Below are positions 12,620-24,388 of a DNA stretch of 64,000 nucleotides, one piece after another. Numbering within the stretch: the first letter of the stretch is position 1; each line of letters begins with the position of its first letter. This DNA comes from Filobasidium wieringae (Eukaryota; Basidiomycota; Tremellomycetes; Filobasidiales; Filobasidiaceae). The stretch covers positions 857,406 through 921,405 of the forward strand of contig BCIV01000010.1 of the NCBI GenBank assembly GCA_001600055.1, given 5' to 3'. Position numbers and translations under genes: made by a program. Below the pieces are notes generated by a model, which was not told where the DNA came from, ran no database searches, and saw only the letters and a list, made by a program, of their open reading frames with translations.

Positions 12620-13563
12620 ATCGGGATGGATGGGGAGGTGTATTCATGAGATATGATGCAACGAGATGAGACGATTTTGTTTTTCATCTGATCGATTGGA
12701 TTTGCGGCAGATGGGGGGCATGCTTCACGTCGCTACAATCAGTGAGGTTTCGAGTCACGCTTTCATCAATCGACAACCTATGGACAGAGGCATAGATATA
12801 TAGAGAAGCCGATGCACATTGGTCTATCAGAGTGCTTCGCTTCATGTGAACTAGAGGCGAGAGGTAGATAACAACCACGCAATTACACAACACACGGCAT
12901 ACGATCTTTTTTTGTGGGATATGCATGTTACGGGGCGGGATATCATAAGATGATTTGCTTGTTTGGTCAATCTGATTACGGTAAGAAGACCTTTTCTTGA
13001 TGGTCGATGCATGAGGGCAGATATCTCTGTGAGCGACACATCGCTGCATGCTGAGCTCGCAGGTCTGGACTTCGACAATCTGACGAGTCGCAAGTCGCTC
13101 ATCGCTCATGGTACAAAAAAAAAGGACGCGGCCTAAATGATCGGGATAAAGATCCATCGAGCCCATCTTGTGGATCCTCTCAGCTCTAACCGAATCGGCC
13201 CACAACCGAACCGAAGCAGCTCCACACGAACCCACAGACCGACCCGCAAATCCGCGACGATCCACAATCCACGATCCCCGCGGATACGGCTTTATCCGCT
13301 GTTCAACTCGAATGTGGGTTCGGTGGATCGTGGGCTGTGGACTGCGCTTGGCGGGATGTCGTCCGGGGAGACCGAGTAAGGTTTCCCCTTGCTGCTCGTC
13401 CTCGTTCTGGTTCGATCGTCTTGTCGGATGGTCTGGTTACTAGGTGGACCCACATAGAGGGATGTCGTATAAGTAAGCAGGTCGGGATGGCCCCATGGGG
13501 GGCTACACGGTTCATCATAGAGCGTATCGTTGTTAACAGAATCCAACCCTGACTTACTACACC
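12620..13563. other. Intergenic, no gene recognised
   Basis: Terminator region of the aldo/keto reductase and promoter of the downstream permease. No ORF here has protein-like composition. Nothing else was recognised. Confidence 0.5.
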
Positions 13564-15593
13564 ATGTCTGTTCCCACACAATATAACCAGGATCTATCTT
13601 ACGCAGATGACAAGAAACAAGATGTGGAAATGATCGAGGACAAGGAGTTTGGGGATGCCGCTCAGACCGAGGCCAATCCCGTTCGAGTCGTCGAGACTTG
13701 TTTCGAGGGGTATACCGAGGAGGAGACGAAGGTCATGGGAAGGAAATTGGTAAGGTTGATCGATTTCAGGGTCTTGCCTGTCTTGATCTTGTTATTCCTC
13801 GTAAGTCACGTGCTAGAGGTTGTTTCCAGTGAGATGAGAGGCTGACTAAGGTGGACCGTATGACAGCTCAACATCTTGGATCGAAATAACATCGCTAATG
13901 CGAAAGTGGCGGGAATGAGTAAAGACCTTCATTTCGGTAATCTCGACTATAACAACGCAGTGTAAGCATCCTCCTCCTCTATCTCCCTCTCCCTAATTGT
14001 AAACTGACTTCATCGACCTCACAGCCTCTGCTTGTTCATCGGATACGTCGCCGCTCAAATCCCAGCAGGTTTCGTACTAGCCAAAGTCCCCCCCGCCTTC
14101 TTCTTGACCGGAGCAGTCACCACCTGGGGTATCGTATCCATGTGCTGTGGGTTCATTCACAGTACCCCTCAACTATTGGCCCTCAGGTTTCTCGTAGGAG
14201 TGGCAGAAGCTGTGAGTACCTGGGTCATCAGATGAGACGGTAGCTAAGGAGCGATAGGCTGATAAAGATTCCCCGATTGACGCGCGTGTTTAGCCTTTCT
14301 TCCCCGGCGCTCTACTTATTCTTAGTAGTTTCTATACCCGTAAAGAACTCGCAATAAGAATCGCTGTCATGTATTCGTGAGTACCCTCTGCTTACCTGCC
14401 GCTCTCAGGAGAGGGAACGCTGAGCGCTGTTCCTGGATTTTAGGGGGAACTCGTTGTCTAATTGTTTTGGAGGGCTGCTCGCTGCGGCCATCATTAGTGG
14501 GCTGAATGGGAAAGGTGGATTGGCCGGTTGGAGGTGGCTCTGTAAGTTGATAACGACCAACAACCGCGAGATATCGCTGGTCAGTGACTGAACCGTTGCC
14601 TTTTCCCATTCTCTTTAGTCATCCTTGAAGGAGCCATCACTGCCTTTGTCGGTCTCGCCATCTACCTGCTCCTTCCTTCTTACCCGAGCAAGACTAAATT
14701 CTTCACGGAAGAGCAGAAAAGGATGGCCGTTTGGAGGACCACCCAGGATGCTAATGGGGAGCCTGATGAGGGTGGAGAGACGAGTTTGATCAAGGGAGCC
14801 AAGATGGTTCTCAAGGATTGGAAGGTGAGTATCGTGGACCTCTCGAACGGGAAAAAGCGTAAAAATAACAAGGTCACCCGCTGAAACAGATCCTCATGCT
14901 CATCTTCCAACAAATGTTCATCTCCTGTTCACAATCCTTCTCCTACTTCTTCCCCTCGATCGTCAAGTCGTTGGGATACAATACCAACCAAACCCTCCTG
15001 CTCACCGCTCCTCCTTACTTGTTCGCCTTTTTCGCTTCCATCGGAGTCGCCGTGATCAGTTCGAAAACCTCGAGCTTCGCATTCTGCATCGCCGTCCCCA
15101 TGCTCATCGCCACGCTCGGGAACATCCTCGTCATCGCCCTCCCGACGCATAATATCGCGGGAAGATACACGGCCATGTTCATGCTCTGTCTAGGAAGTTA
15201 CTGCGCTTTCAACTTGAGTTTCGCTTGGTTGGCTGCGACCATTCCTAGACCGAGGATCAAGAGAGCCGCCGCGATGTCCCTCGTCAATGGATTGGCGAAC
15301 GCTTCGCATTTCTTTAGGTGAGTCTCGCAAAGCCGCGATCGAATCACGATGAAGGGAATGCTGAGTCTGAGCTCTACCACAGCCCTTACTTCTTCCCCGA
15401 GAGCGATGGACCTAAATACATTCCTGGAGGATCCGCACTTGCCGGTTTCTCATTCGCAGTGGCGGTATGTGCGATCACCATCAGGTTCGTACTCAAGGGG
15501 CAAAACAGAAAGATGGACAAGTTGGACGAGGAGGACAAACCTTACACTGGCTCGTTGGAAGGTGTCCCCAAGGGTTACAGGTTTTTGACGTAG
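13564..15593 (+). CDS. MFS permease, anion:cation symporter (Dal5/Tna1) family
   Basis: Twelve-helix plasma-membrane transporter of the ACS family, which imports organic anions such as allantoate, nicotinate, pantothenate or other carboxylates. Exons: 13564-13800, 13867-13961, 14025-14211, 14294-14376, 14444-14541, 14619-14824, 14890-15317 and 15383-15593, giving 514 residues. Family features visible: the acidic cytosolic N-terminus, RLIDFRVLPVLILLFLLN, LDRNNIANAKVAGM, FIGYVAAQIPAGFVLAKV, FLVGVAEAPFFPGALL and FILEGAIT. The cytosolic tail is GYRFL-like. The substrate cannot be told from sequence. Its position next to a carboxylic-acid-reducing enzyme suggests a carboxylate, an inference only. 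Confidence 0.88.
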
Positions 15594-15916
15594 AGAGATT
15601 CCCGAGGGATTGTAAGATAAAGCGCCAGTGTAAAACATGTGAAAGCTCAACCGGAGATTCCAAACATGAGAAATTTGATCATAAGATATCTGAGCAGTAT
15701 GATACAACGATGGAGAGGCGGCGCATCGATTCTTCGGCTGATCATAAACTTACCGAATCGGGTATCTCCCACGGATTGTTCCCAAGGGTTCCGAGTTTTG
15801 GTGTGGAGAAATGCTTGAGGAATTGCAACGTATGCGTTAGTGTCGTCTGGGTGAGTGCTCAATGCAGATGATCCCATGGGCAGGATACGTGTTCGAACGC
15901 AGCGGCCGCGCGATAT
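15594..15916. other. Convergent intergenic region
   Basis: About 320 bp between two gene 3' ends. Short ORFs only; nothing recognised. Confidence 0.5.
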
Positions 15917-18158
15917 CTAACCTATGACATACGGCGCCAGTAGTTTAAGAACTTTTCGATTCTCCCTTTGTACAGCCCAATTGAAATCATCCTCTGTATT
16001 GTGCCAGTCAAGTGCGCCAGCAGCCTCCCAATCGATGATTTTGATGTGCGTATTATCGATCGAGAGAATGTGCCGAGGGGACACATCATTGTGAAGGTAT
16101 CCGGCAGTATGCAGCGTGTCATAAGCGTCCGTTAGAGAACGCCTTTATATGATACCTGTAGTGAGCACATTGGCCGGCTCGCCTAGCTCACAACAGTACT
16201 CACCGGATGCAAGCTTCACTCAGATCGGCCTCCGTTCCGCAATCCTCGAGGATAAGCCACCACTTGCCTACATCGAGGTCGTATGCTACAGCGTAGAACT
16301 CAGGGACGACGCCAGTCTGCCTCAAAGTCTCGAGCATCTGCATTTCGAATTCCATTTGACATTTAGCCCGAAACCCGTGATAACGCTCGTGTTTCGCGTC
16401 AGCGAATTTCTTAGCGGTCGTGTCGATGTACTTTGCTACCACAACGATTTTGGTTGGTGTATCTTGCCCAGACGGTAGTATCTCGGCGAATCCACGATAA
16501 GCATCATAGCACCGGCCGCTATCAACGTAGTCTATGAGATCGATTCGGGTCACTCGAGTTGAATCCGGACCATCGACCGGGTCAATTTCATCTTTCAAGG
16601 GTCGAAGTCCGGCCCAGATGCCTCTGTCTCCCTGGACCCACTTGTGACCAGACTCGGGTACTGGATAATTGTGGTCTACAGCATTCACGGTTGGGTGCAA
16701 CAGGATCGAAAAGCCGCTCTCCGTCGCCTCTTCCGGAGTAGGCGAGCGAGACACATACGTTCCGAAGACCTCTACGTCTTGACCACCTTCGGTACGACTG
16801 GACTGCTCCAACGGGTCGGAAGATGGGATGATTGCTTTCAGCTCCTGCTCCATCGCGACCGTTACCTTATCGTTCAACCAAGGGGCCCTTTTGTCCTGAT
16901 ATGGTCGATGATCGATCATGAGAGCGGCCAGAACATGCAACAAACTGTGTTCGAACGGTTTCAATTGGCACAGCAATACCTCATCTTCCAGGCCTTCGAT
17001 AGAGGCTTTTTGTCTGAGACTCGTTTATATCAGTTTTCAATAGCGGGCGGCAAGTGCGTGCAGAGATGGATTTACTTCAAATAGTCGAATTTAAACCGAG
17101 TCTTCAACATATCCGGGTCGCGACATATAATGTTGGACACGAGGAGACGGTCACGTCTGCTCAATTGAAAGACGACGTAGAAGTCCCAATTCCCCAGTAT
17201 ACATGTTTCTGCTCGATTGACGTGCAGCTGCTCAATGATTTGGAGTATGAGCGCTTCCATTCCAGCGCCAATCAGGTCGTGTTTGACTCTAGGCCGATCA
17301 TTTTCGTAAGTAACCTCGACCGTGTTGGAATCCAGCGCCATGATGAGCCTAATGAGATCATGGTCTGAAAGATAGGGCTTGTGTTCGAAGATGACAGGGG
17401 GCACTTCCGGCTTGCCGAACGTTATATGCCTCGCACACATATCGGTCGTGCCGGACCCTGCCAGCGGTGCAGACCCGAAATTCCGTTTGAAAAGCGACTT
17501 CCAATCCCGGAAAAAACACTTTTGATTGACAAAGTGGTTAGCCAGGCTGAAGATCGATTGGGCGAGAAGACGGGTCAAGCCGAGTTCCTTCCCTTCGCAG
17601 GGCTTGTCGAGTATGCACTTGTATGCTTTTTTCCATGCCGTGCGTTCTTCTCCATCAGGCAATATCGGCTCTCGTCGTACAGCGTCGCGATAGTGTTCCA
17701 GTCATCGAGTCCTTCGAGGGTTGCCTCCGATAATTCAACCTCATTTTTCAGAGCATTGTTGAGTTTGGCGACAGCGAGATTGAAAGGTGCATCACATCGT
17801 ATTAACCTAAAGAACAGTCAGTCATAAAGAAGCTGATTCTGATACCAAGGTCCAATGCTTACATAATCGGTGCTTTGCCGTCGCCTACATACCCTTTCCA
17901 AAAGGTGTGTGCGTTACTGGTCAGTTTCCTTCCAACGGGGGTGTGTTTCGAATTCGGGGTGAGCTTGAGTGCCTTCATGCCATCTGTTAGCTGTCCATCC
18001 GCACTTGTAATCGATGGGTCGCGCTCGTCAATGCCATTGACAATGTGTCCAGGCATAGCGTCCAAAGCGTATACTTTGAGGGCCTGCAACGGAGACGTGG
18101 CCACGTAGTTGGTCGGAAAGATGTTGTGAGGATCTTTCCGAGGCGAAAGGGGATCCAT
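15917..18158 (-). pseudogene. Kinase-fold protein, reading frame apparently broken
   Basis: A protein-kinase-like fold is visible toward the C-terminus: WWLILEDCG (hinge), YLHNDVSPRHIL (an HxD catalytic loop reading HND) and IKIIDWEAA (a DFG equivalent reading DWE). Such basidiomycete proteins are usually annotated only as kinase-like. Exons (minus): 17863-18158, 17076-17806, 16204-17013 and 15917-16142. The three outer joins are in phase. Inside exon 2 the frame changes near 17700-17705. The upstream frame reads ATLEGLDDWNTIATLYDE and the downstream frame reads EHYRDAVRREPILPDGEE. One missing base would restore the reading. A 70-nt GTTGAA..GAG/AG intron is an alternative that also keeps frame, so the pseudogene call is tentative. 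The start is the first in-frame ATG, with three short repeats lying upstream. Confidence 0.5.
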
Positions 18159-19270
18159 TGCGGCTTGTTTGGAGCCCTTTTGGACTTGTGTCTCCCAATA
18201 AGGTCCTCTTACAGATCTTGCTGATCGAACCGATCCTATCCCTCGAGTCTGTTTCGGTTGATTGCGGTTGATTGCGGTTGATTGCGGAAACCGACTTGGA
18301 CTTGCTGATCTAGTAGCGTGTGCCAAAGACTACAGACGATCGGAAAGCACGCCGGGCGGTGGTTGTTGTTCCTCGAATAGACTCTGCTCGAATGGCCGAG
18401 TGTAAAATTTCTGAACGGGGAAAGCACACGAATGGGTCAGCGATCGGAGATCTTATCTCAGTGTGGAGCGCTAACCTAATGGGTAGAGGTGAAGGGCGTC
18501 CGTAAATTTCGTAAGTCGTAGCTGACGAACGCTCGTAGTCAGCATTTGGCTAGTCGGAGTGAACGGTATTGCTCAGTTGATACTCACCTGTGAGGCGGAA
18601 GCGAAAGAACAGACGATGGAGATGACAAATTCGTGGGAGAGTCGTAGATCAGTCGTCAATGCTTTTTCGTATGGTCTGCGTTTTCGAAAGGATGTAATAG
18701 CAATCAGTCGTCACCCGTCCAATAAGGCTGAGGCTGAAGGAAGAGAAGGATACTTGTGACTGTAGCTATCAGATGCCAGGTGATGGCGATAGACTGGAAC
18801 GACAGCTACACTTCCGATCAGCAGTAGTGAATGGAGTGGGTCATGATTTATAGGGGTCGTGTTTTTAAGTGATTCTGATATTTGGAGAGGCCAGGATGAT
18901 CAGAGCGGAAACGCAAATTACGTAAGCAAACAATAATGAACAACAATAACAACAAACCTCTCAGGCCTGGGCCAGGACTATTCTCAAGCTGACAGCATCC
19001 ACGACCTCGTTGTCCTAGACAGATAGTTCCCCAGTTCATTCATCTCCGACCCCCACCTTTCATCCCTTCGTCAACTGCTCGGAAGCGTACGCAGCCAATA
19101 ACATCAATTGTTGTGTTGATCGACGAATCTACTTGCTACTGATCCGATCAAGGAGAACCACTTCAACTGAAACACATCTCGTTCTCGCCAGGAAAGGCAA
19201 ATCTTCTCTCTCCTGCCAGCAGACGTACCCTACGGATCACCAAGCAGCCTCAACCGTTAACAAACAAATC
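18159..19270. other. Divergent intergenic region
   Basis: About 1.1 kb between the starts of the kinase-like gene and the DBF2-type kinase. It holds a 10-bp tandem repeat (18256-18287) and a pyrimidine/purine-mixed leader. An open frame runs from 19133 into the kinase but has no ATG before 19271. Confidence 0.5.
18256..18287 (+). repeat. Short tandem repeat, unit GTTGATTGCG, three copies
   Basis: Three consecutive copies of a 10-bp unit are visible, immediately upstream of the kinase-like gene on its minus strand. No function is apparent. Confidence 0.8.
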
Positions 19271-22200
19271 ATGCCAACCCCACCCCCTACTCAAGATAAT
19301 CCTTCTACTCTGGCGACCATGTTTTCCCGTATGAAATCACAACTCACCTCGTCCACATCGACCTCTTCTACTCAATCAAACAGTAACGAAGGAATGAACG
19401 TATCTCAATCTACTGGATCTATTCCAGGGTCCCCTGCAGGTAAAACCAGACCCAAATCAAATCAAGCTGGTACTCCCAGTAAGATCCCGATTCCTGTAAC
19501 CAGTTCGAATTTGACCAGCTCCGCTCCGGGCACGCCGACCAGGGGAGCGTATGCCGTTCCCCCCTCTCCCTCTAGAGAAAGGACGGGAGGGCAAGCTGGA
19601 AATGGATCCTACTACCAGGTGCAAGAGCCAGCGTATCAAACTCGATCCCAGCAGCAACAACATTCTACAGGAAACAACCCCATGCCTCCTCCTGCATCTT
19701 CCAATCGTTCCCTTCACCCGAGACAAGATGCTCATCTTGCCGCTCAGGTATCTGGTCTTCCTGCCTCTCAGCTCTCCTCTTACCAACAGCAACAGCCTTA
19801 CCAGAATCAACAGCAGCAACAACAGCAACAACAGCAACAACAGCAATCCCGTCAAGGTGTATTCGAGGAGAACGATATCCACATGATGACCGTCAATCCC
19901 TCCGCCATCAACCCATCGCTCCTCCGAGAACTGGCTCAACAACCAGCGGTTTCTCCGGTTGGTTCAACCGGATCAAGCGTCCCCATTCCAAGCATACCGG
20001 AACAGAGGATCAACTTGCCTCCTCCGTCTTCCGCTCAGGCTCAGAGAGGGGGAAGAGCGCTCCCTAAAGTTGTAGAAGACGTCAAGATGCAGACCGTTCT
20101 CCGGTCGGGCGCGGGAGGGAAGGAGGAACAACAAGGTCAATTGGATCTCTGGGAACGAGAGATCTTGGCTAGTGCGGAAGTCAAGAGGAAGGTAAGTTTC
20201 TCCTTCTCTCGATTCGCGCAATACACGCACCATGCTGAGGTTTTTTCGCTTTACCCTCCTTTGGAACTTGGAATTTCAAATCAAAGGCTACACTGGCTCA
20301 ACTGTATTTTCTGGATTATTACTTCGACCTACTTGGATACTTGCATGCGAGAAAAGGTCGATTGAGTGGATTCAAGAACGATGTAACGGCCCGAGGCGTG
20401 AGTCCCCCGTTAATCTTGATTCTACCTGGGGCCTACATACTGATCGGCCACACAATGAGTAGCTGGGACCGGAAGAGACTCAGAAAGAGTATAGGAGTTA
20501 TGCTGGGAGGGAAAGGGTCTTGTTGAGGAAGAGGAGGATCAAGCTTAGGGTCGAGCAGTTTAGAATTATCGCTCAGGTCAGTCCGCTCATGCATCTGAAT
20601 GGTATGCCTTGAGCTGACTCGCTCTTATGTGTATAGGTCGGCCAAGGAGGATACGGATCGGTCTATCTCGCTCGAAAGGCGGATACCGGTCAGGTCTGTG
20701 CTTTGAAGAAGATGAAGAAGACTACCCTGGCTAAGATGGACGAGGTCAAGCATGTCCTCATCGAAAGGGATATTTTGACTGCTACCAAGACGCCTTGGTT
20801 GGTCAGTCTTTTGTATGCGTTCCAGGATAGGGATCATGTTTACCTCGCTATGGTGAGTTTGACGCGACTCATGGACGTCTGCCGCGCAGTGAGGCTAATG
20901 AGATGTATCTGCGATGTTAGGAATACGTTCCGGGAGGTGACTTTAGGACCTTGTTGAACAATTCAGGAGTACTCAAAGAGGAACATGCTAGGTTTTATTC
21001 CGCAGAGATGTTCATGGGAGTTAGCGAGTTGCACAAACTCGGTTATATTCATCGTGATCTCAAGCCCGAGGTGAGCAGCTTTGGCTTTCTCAAATGTTGA
21101 CGCTTGATACTTATTGAGGATCATCGACAGAACTTCTTGGTGGATTCTACAGGACACGTCAAACTGACTGACTTTGGACTTGCTACTGGAGCACTCAATC
21201 CCCAGAAGATCGAGTCGATGAAGAACAAGGTAAATTCAATGTATACTAGGGCAGTGCAGCCGAGCTAATTCCGCTCCGCCCGTGATCTACGTAGCTCGAC
21301 CAAGTTAAAGATGAGAACCTGGTAGTCAGGAGCACTCTGGAAAGGAGGACAATGTATAAGAGTATGAGGATGGCTGAGCCTAGATATGTGAGTCGTCGAG
21401 ACAGCTATCGCGTGCAGATTCGCGTATTGACATCGCGATATTAGGCGGACTCTGTCGTCGGATCCCCAGACTAGTAAGTATAGCTCCTAACATCGATGAT
21501 GCGGCTTTGGCTGATCCGAACCATGTTCAAAGTATGCCTCCTGAAGTCTTGAGAGGAAAGACTTATACTTATTCAGCCGATTATTGGTCTTTGGGATGCA
21601 TCTTGTTCGAATTCCTCTGCGTGAGTGGCACGTTCGTCATTGATACCGTTCATAACCTGAAGTTCCGCCGCTTGACTGGTAGGGCTTCCCCCCTTTCTCT
21701 GGAAGTACCCCTGAAGAAACGTGGGTCAACTTGAAAAATTGGCAAAAAGTCCTCAGGAGGCCCGTCTACGACAAGCCCGAAGATCTCATATTCAACTTGA
21801 CCGATCAAGCCTGGGACGCTGTCATCAGGTGAGCAACGATCTGGTGATATGACTTTGCTGGCCATAGACTGATCTAGTCTACCGTGCAGGTTGATTGCTC
21901 ATCCGAAGGATCGAGTTTCGACTATTCAGGAGATCCAATCGTTGCAATTCTACAACGATCTTCCTTTCAAGTCGTTGCGACAGATGTCTGCGCCGTTCGT
22001 GCCCATGCTGGACAGTGACACCGACGTCGGCTACTTTGATTCGTTCAACTCGCCCGAAGATATGGCCAAGTACGCCGAGGTCTTCAAGAAGCAGGCCGAT
22101 GTCGAGGCCGTCAGGGAGAAGGGAAGCGGAGAAAGGAATGCTTGGGTCGGATTTACATTCGGTCGAAACGCGAATGTGAGTGTATGAGGATCCTAGACCC

Positions 22201-22301
22201 TGAACCTGTCGGAAGCTCAGTCGTTCTCTCTTCTTATGCAGGTGCCCGCCGCGGCACCCAGGCGAAAGCCAGAAGGAGAGGCCCTTCATACCATGTTCTA
22301 A
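19271..22301 (+). CDS. DBF2: DBF2/SID2-type NDR protein kinase
   Basis: AGC-class Ser/Thr kinase of the mitotic exit / septation initiation network, acting at spindle poles and the division site with a Mob1 partner. Twelve exons: 19271-20191, 20287-20397, 20463-20576, 20637-20852, 20921-21070, 21131-21229, 21295-21387, 21445-21473, 21533-21620, 21683-21828, 21890-22175 and 22242-22301, giving 770 residues. Visible: a Ser/Pro/Gln-rich N-terminus with a poly-Gln tract; the Mob-binding segment [17 protein letters not shown] and [29 protein letters not shown] (catalytic Lys); [39 protein letters not shown]; the NDR insert; VVGSPDYMPPEV. DBF2 rather than CBK1 is favoured by [15 protein letters not shown] and the short activation insert. 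The hydrophobic-motif tail follows [12 protein letters not shown]. Confidence 0.95.
19795..19848 (+). repeat. CAG/CAA repeat encoding poly-Gln
   Basis: Mixed CAA/CAG codons encode an almost pure glutamine run in the unstructured N-terminus of the DBF2-type kinase. The codon mixture limits slippage, but the tract is likely length-variable between strains. Confidence 0.85.
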
Positions 22302-24388
22302 AGCGACTTGCTATCACATTGACGCCAGGCTCTGGAGATTGCTCGTCTCCGTTGATGTCTTTTTACTACCTTCCGCAATCTGTCTCACATCGATCCGCCC
22401 GTATACCAGAACGACTTCTCTTGCTTCCGCAGTTTCATCTACCTTACGAACACGCGTTTCATGACCTGTAGCTACATTCTTCCATATGATATCGTCTCTC
22501 CATTGCCACAAAAGCTTCATCGAGGGGGCATTTGCGTTGAATTGCTTAGGATGTCAGATAGATGAAACCGAGGCCGCTGAAGGGTCCTGGGCGTTATCTC
22601 CGAAAGGCTGGTCTTGCGCTTCTTCTTGGCGTGATTACCGCGGTCACTAAGGCTCGCGCGTCTGTCAACGCTGCACACCGCGGAATCTGGAATTCGCCCG
22701 TGCTCGCTCGACTGTCTTGACTTGTTCTGATTGATCCCACCTTCCCCTTCGCCCCTGCGGTCAAGGCTCTTTTCTCAGCACCGTCTCCCACTCGTTACTC
22801 GTCGTCAAGAACAACCTTCCGGCAACTTCAAAAGCTAGCAAAATGTTAGTATTCAAATGATAGAATTACAGGATGCCGGGATAGGGATATCGATGAGGAA
22901 GTGGATCTGGATCTGGAAACGGCTGGACTAGGTGGACACGGATTTATCAGCCGGAAGGAATGTTTTATGCCGAATATATGGAAGGGAACGTCGGAGGGAA
23001 ACATACAGCAGAACGATACAGCCGACACGGGATGAGACAACGCATGGAAGAGCAGAACCCAAGACGATAGTCAACAAATACACATACACCCTTGTCCCAG
23101 CAATCCGACCAACCTTTCCAGCCAGATCCCGTTATCCTCTCGTCAATACCATATCCTTACCATCCTGTTATTCGTTTGTCGCAAACGGTAGTTGTGGTAT
23201 ACTGATTCGATTGTAACTGTTACGCAGGGCTCACTCTAACGTTTGGTTCTCTCACCCCCGCACTTACGGAAAGGGCTCTAGGCAGTGGTACGTATCTGGT
23301 CTGTTTCATCATCGGGTTGGCACGATTTCGTTAGCGAGGGAGAAGATGGGACGCAAAAAGCAAAGGGAATGCGATCGTCCGAGATCAGGACACAAGTGTA
23401 CTTGCTGCATTTGGTCGAACGTGGAAGCTGCGGAAAATGCAATAATCATCGGAACACCCACTGATACTCGATGCTGCTTGTTTTGTACAGTCGTGTCTGT
23501 GCCCACCAGGCCGGTCTCATCCGGTAAGTCATCTTTGGTTGACAACGCAACCGCATGAGCTCAACGCAGTTTCGATATGTTCTCTCGCGTAGTAAATTCG
23601 GTTTGCTCTTGTGCAGGCAGTGTTTCAGGGAGAGGGCTGCTCAGATCGGATTCGAGAAGGTTCGTTCACACATCCTACAGGATCTCGGCGTGCGGCTGAT
23701 TCATGCTTTGCAAACGTTCTTCCCCATTCAACTGCATCCGTCATTCGTATTCGATGTCATCCTATACCATCGTTCTGATCGCCCGTTCCCTAATGACAGC
23801 ACAACTAAGCTTGTTGCCCATGGAATACCCGAGCTGGAGTCTGGATCAGGGATGACAATGTAGATCGTAATGATGACATGAGGATCTGCATTGGCAATTA
23901 GCGAGAAGCATCGTGTACCAAAAAGGCCCAACTGCGGTTTGCTATATGTTGCGTTTCTTCGCAGAAAATCCTTGCCCTACTCGTCCTGACTGTTGTCGAT
24001 TGTCACCCTTTCATAACGTGTGCCCGACCTTCAGTTAGGCCTTTGGTCTAACAGTCAGCCCGAGTAGCTACGAGTAGAGTGTCCCTCACTGTTTTGACGT
24101 CGTTTGAGTGATTTAAGCATGTACAGCTTGCGGCTGTGACCGCGTTTCACCTGTCCAAGCGCTATGTCAGCTCAATGAATCCAAGTTGGTTCCGTCTCGT
24201 TCACGATCGCCTAATTCGATCTATGCTGTCATACTGTTACAACTACATACCAGCTCCTAGTACATATCCTAATCCATACCTATCCTGTCGACTGCCAAGC
24301 TACCAAATTATCGAGCTATCAGTTGCGGATCTCAAGTCAGGTCTATATATCTTTCGTAAAGTGGTTGCAAACAGGAGTCGCAGGACTG
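22302..24388. other. Long intergenic region, no gene recognised
   Basis: About 2.1 kb. A small ATG ORF at 22562-22720 encodes a basic peptide with one hydrophobic patch, and a longer cysteine-rich ORF starts near 23346. Neither resembles a known family, and neither was accepted as a gene. No tRNA-like fold or repeat was found. Confidence 0.45.

Noticed and set aside
19133..19270. Upstream extension of the DBF2-type kinase
   Set aside because: The frame is open but has no ATG; the first ATG is at 19271.
22562..22720. Small basic ORF with one hydrophobic stretch
   Set aside because: 52 codons, no recognisable family and no promoter or intron evidence.
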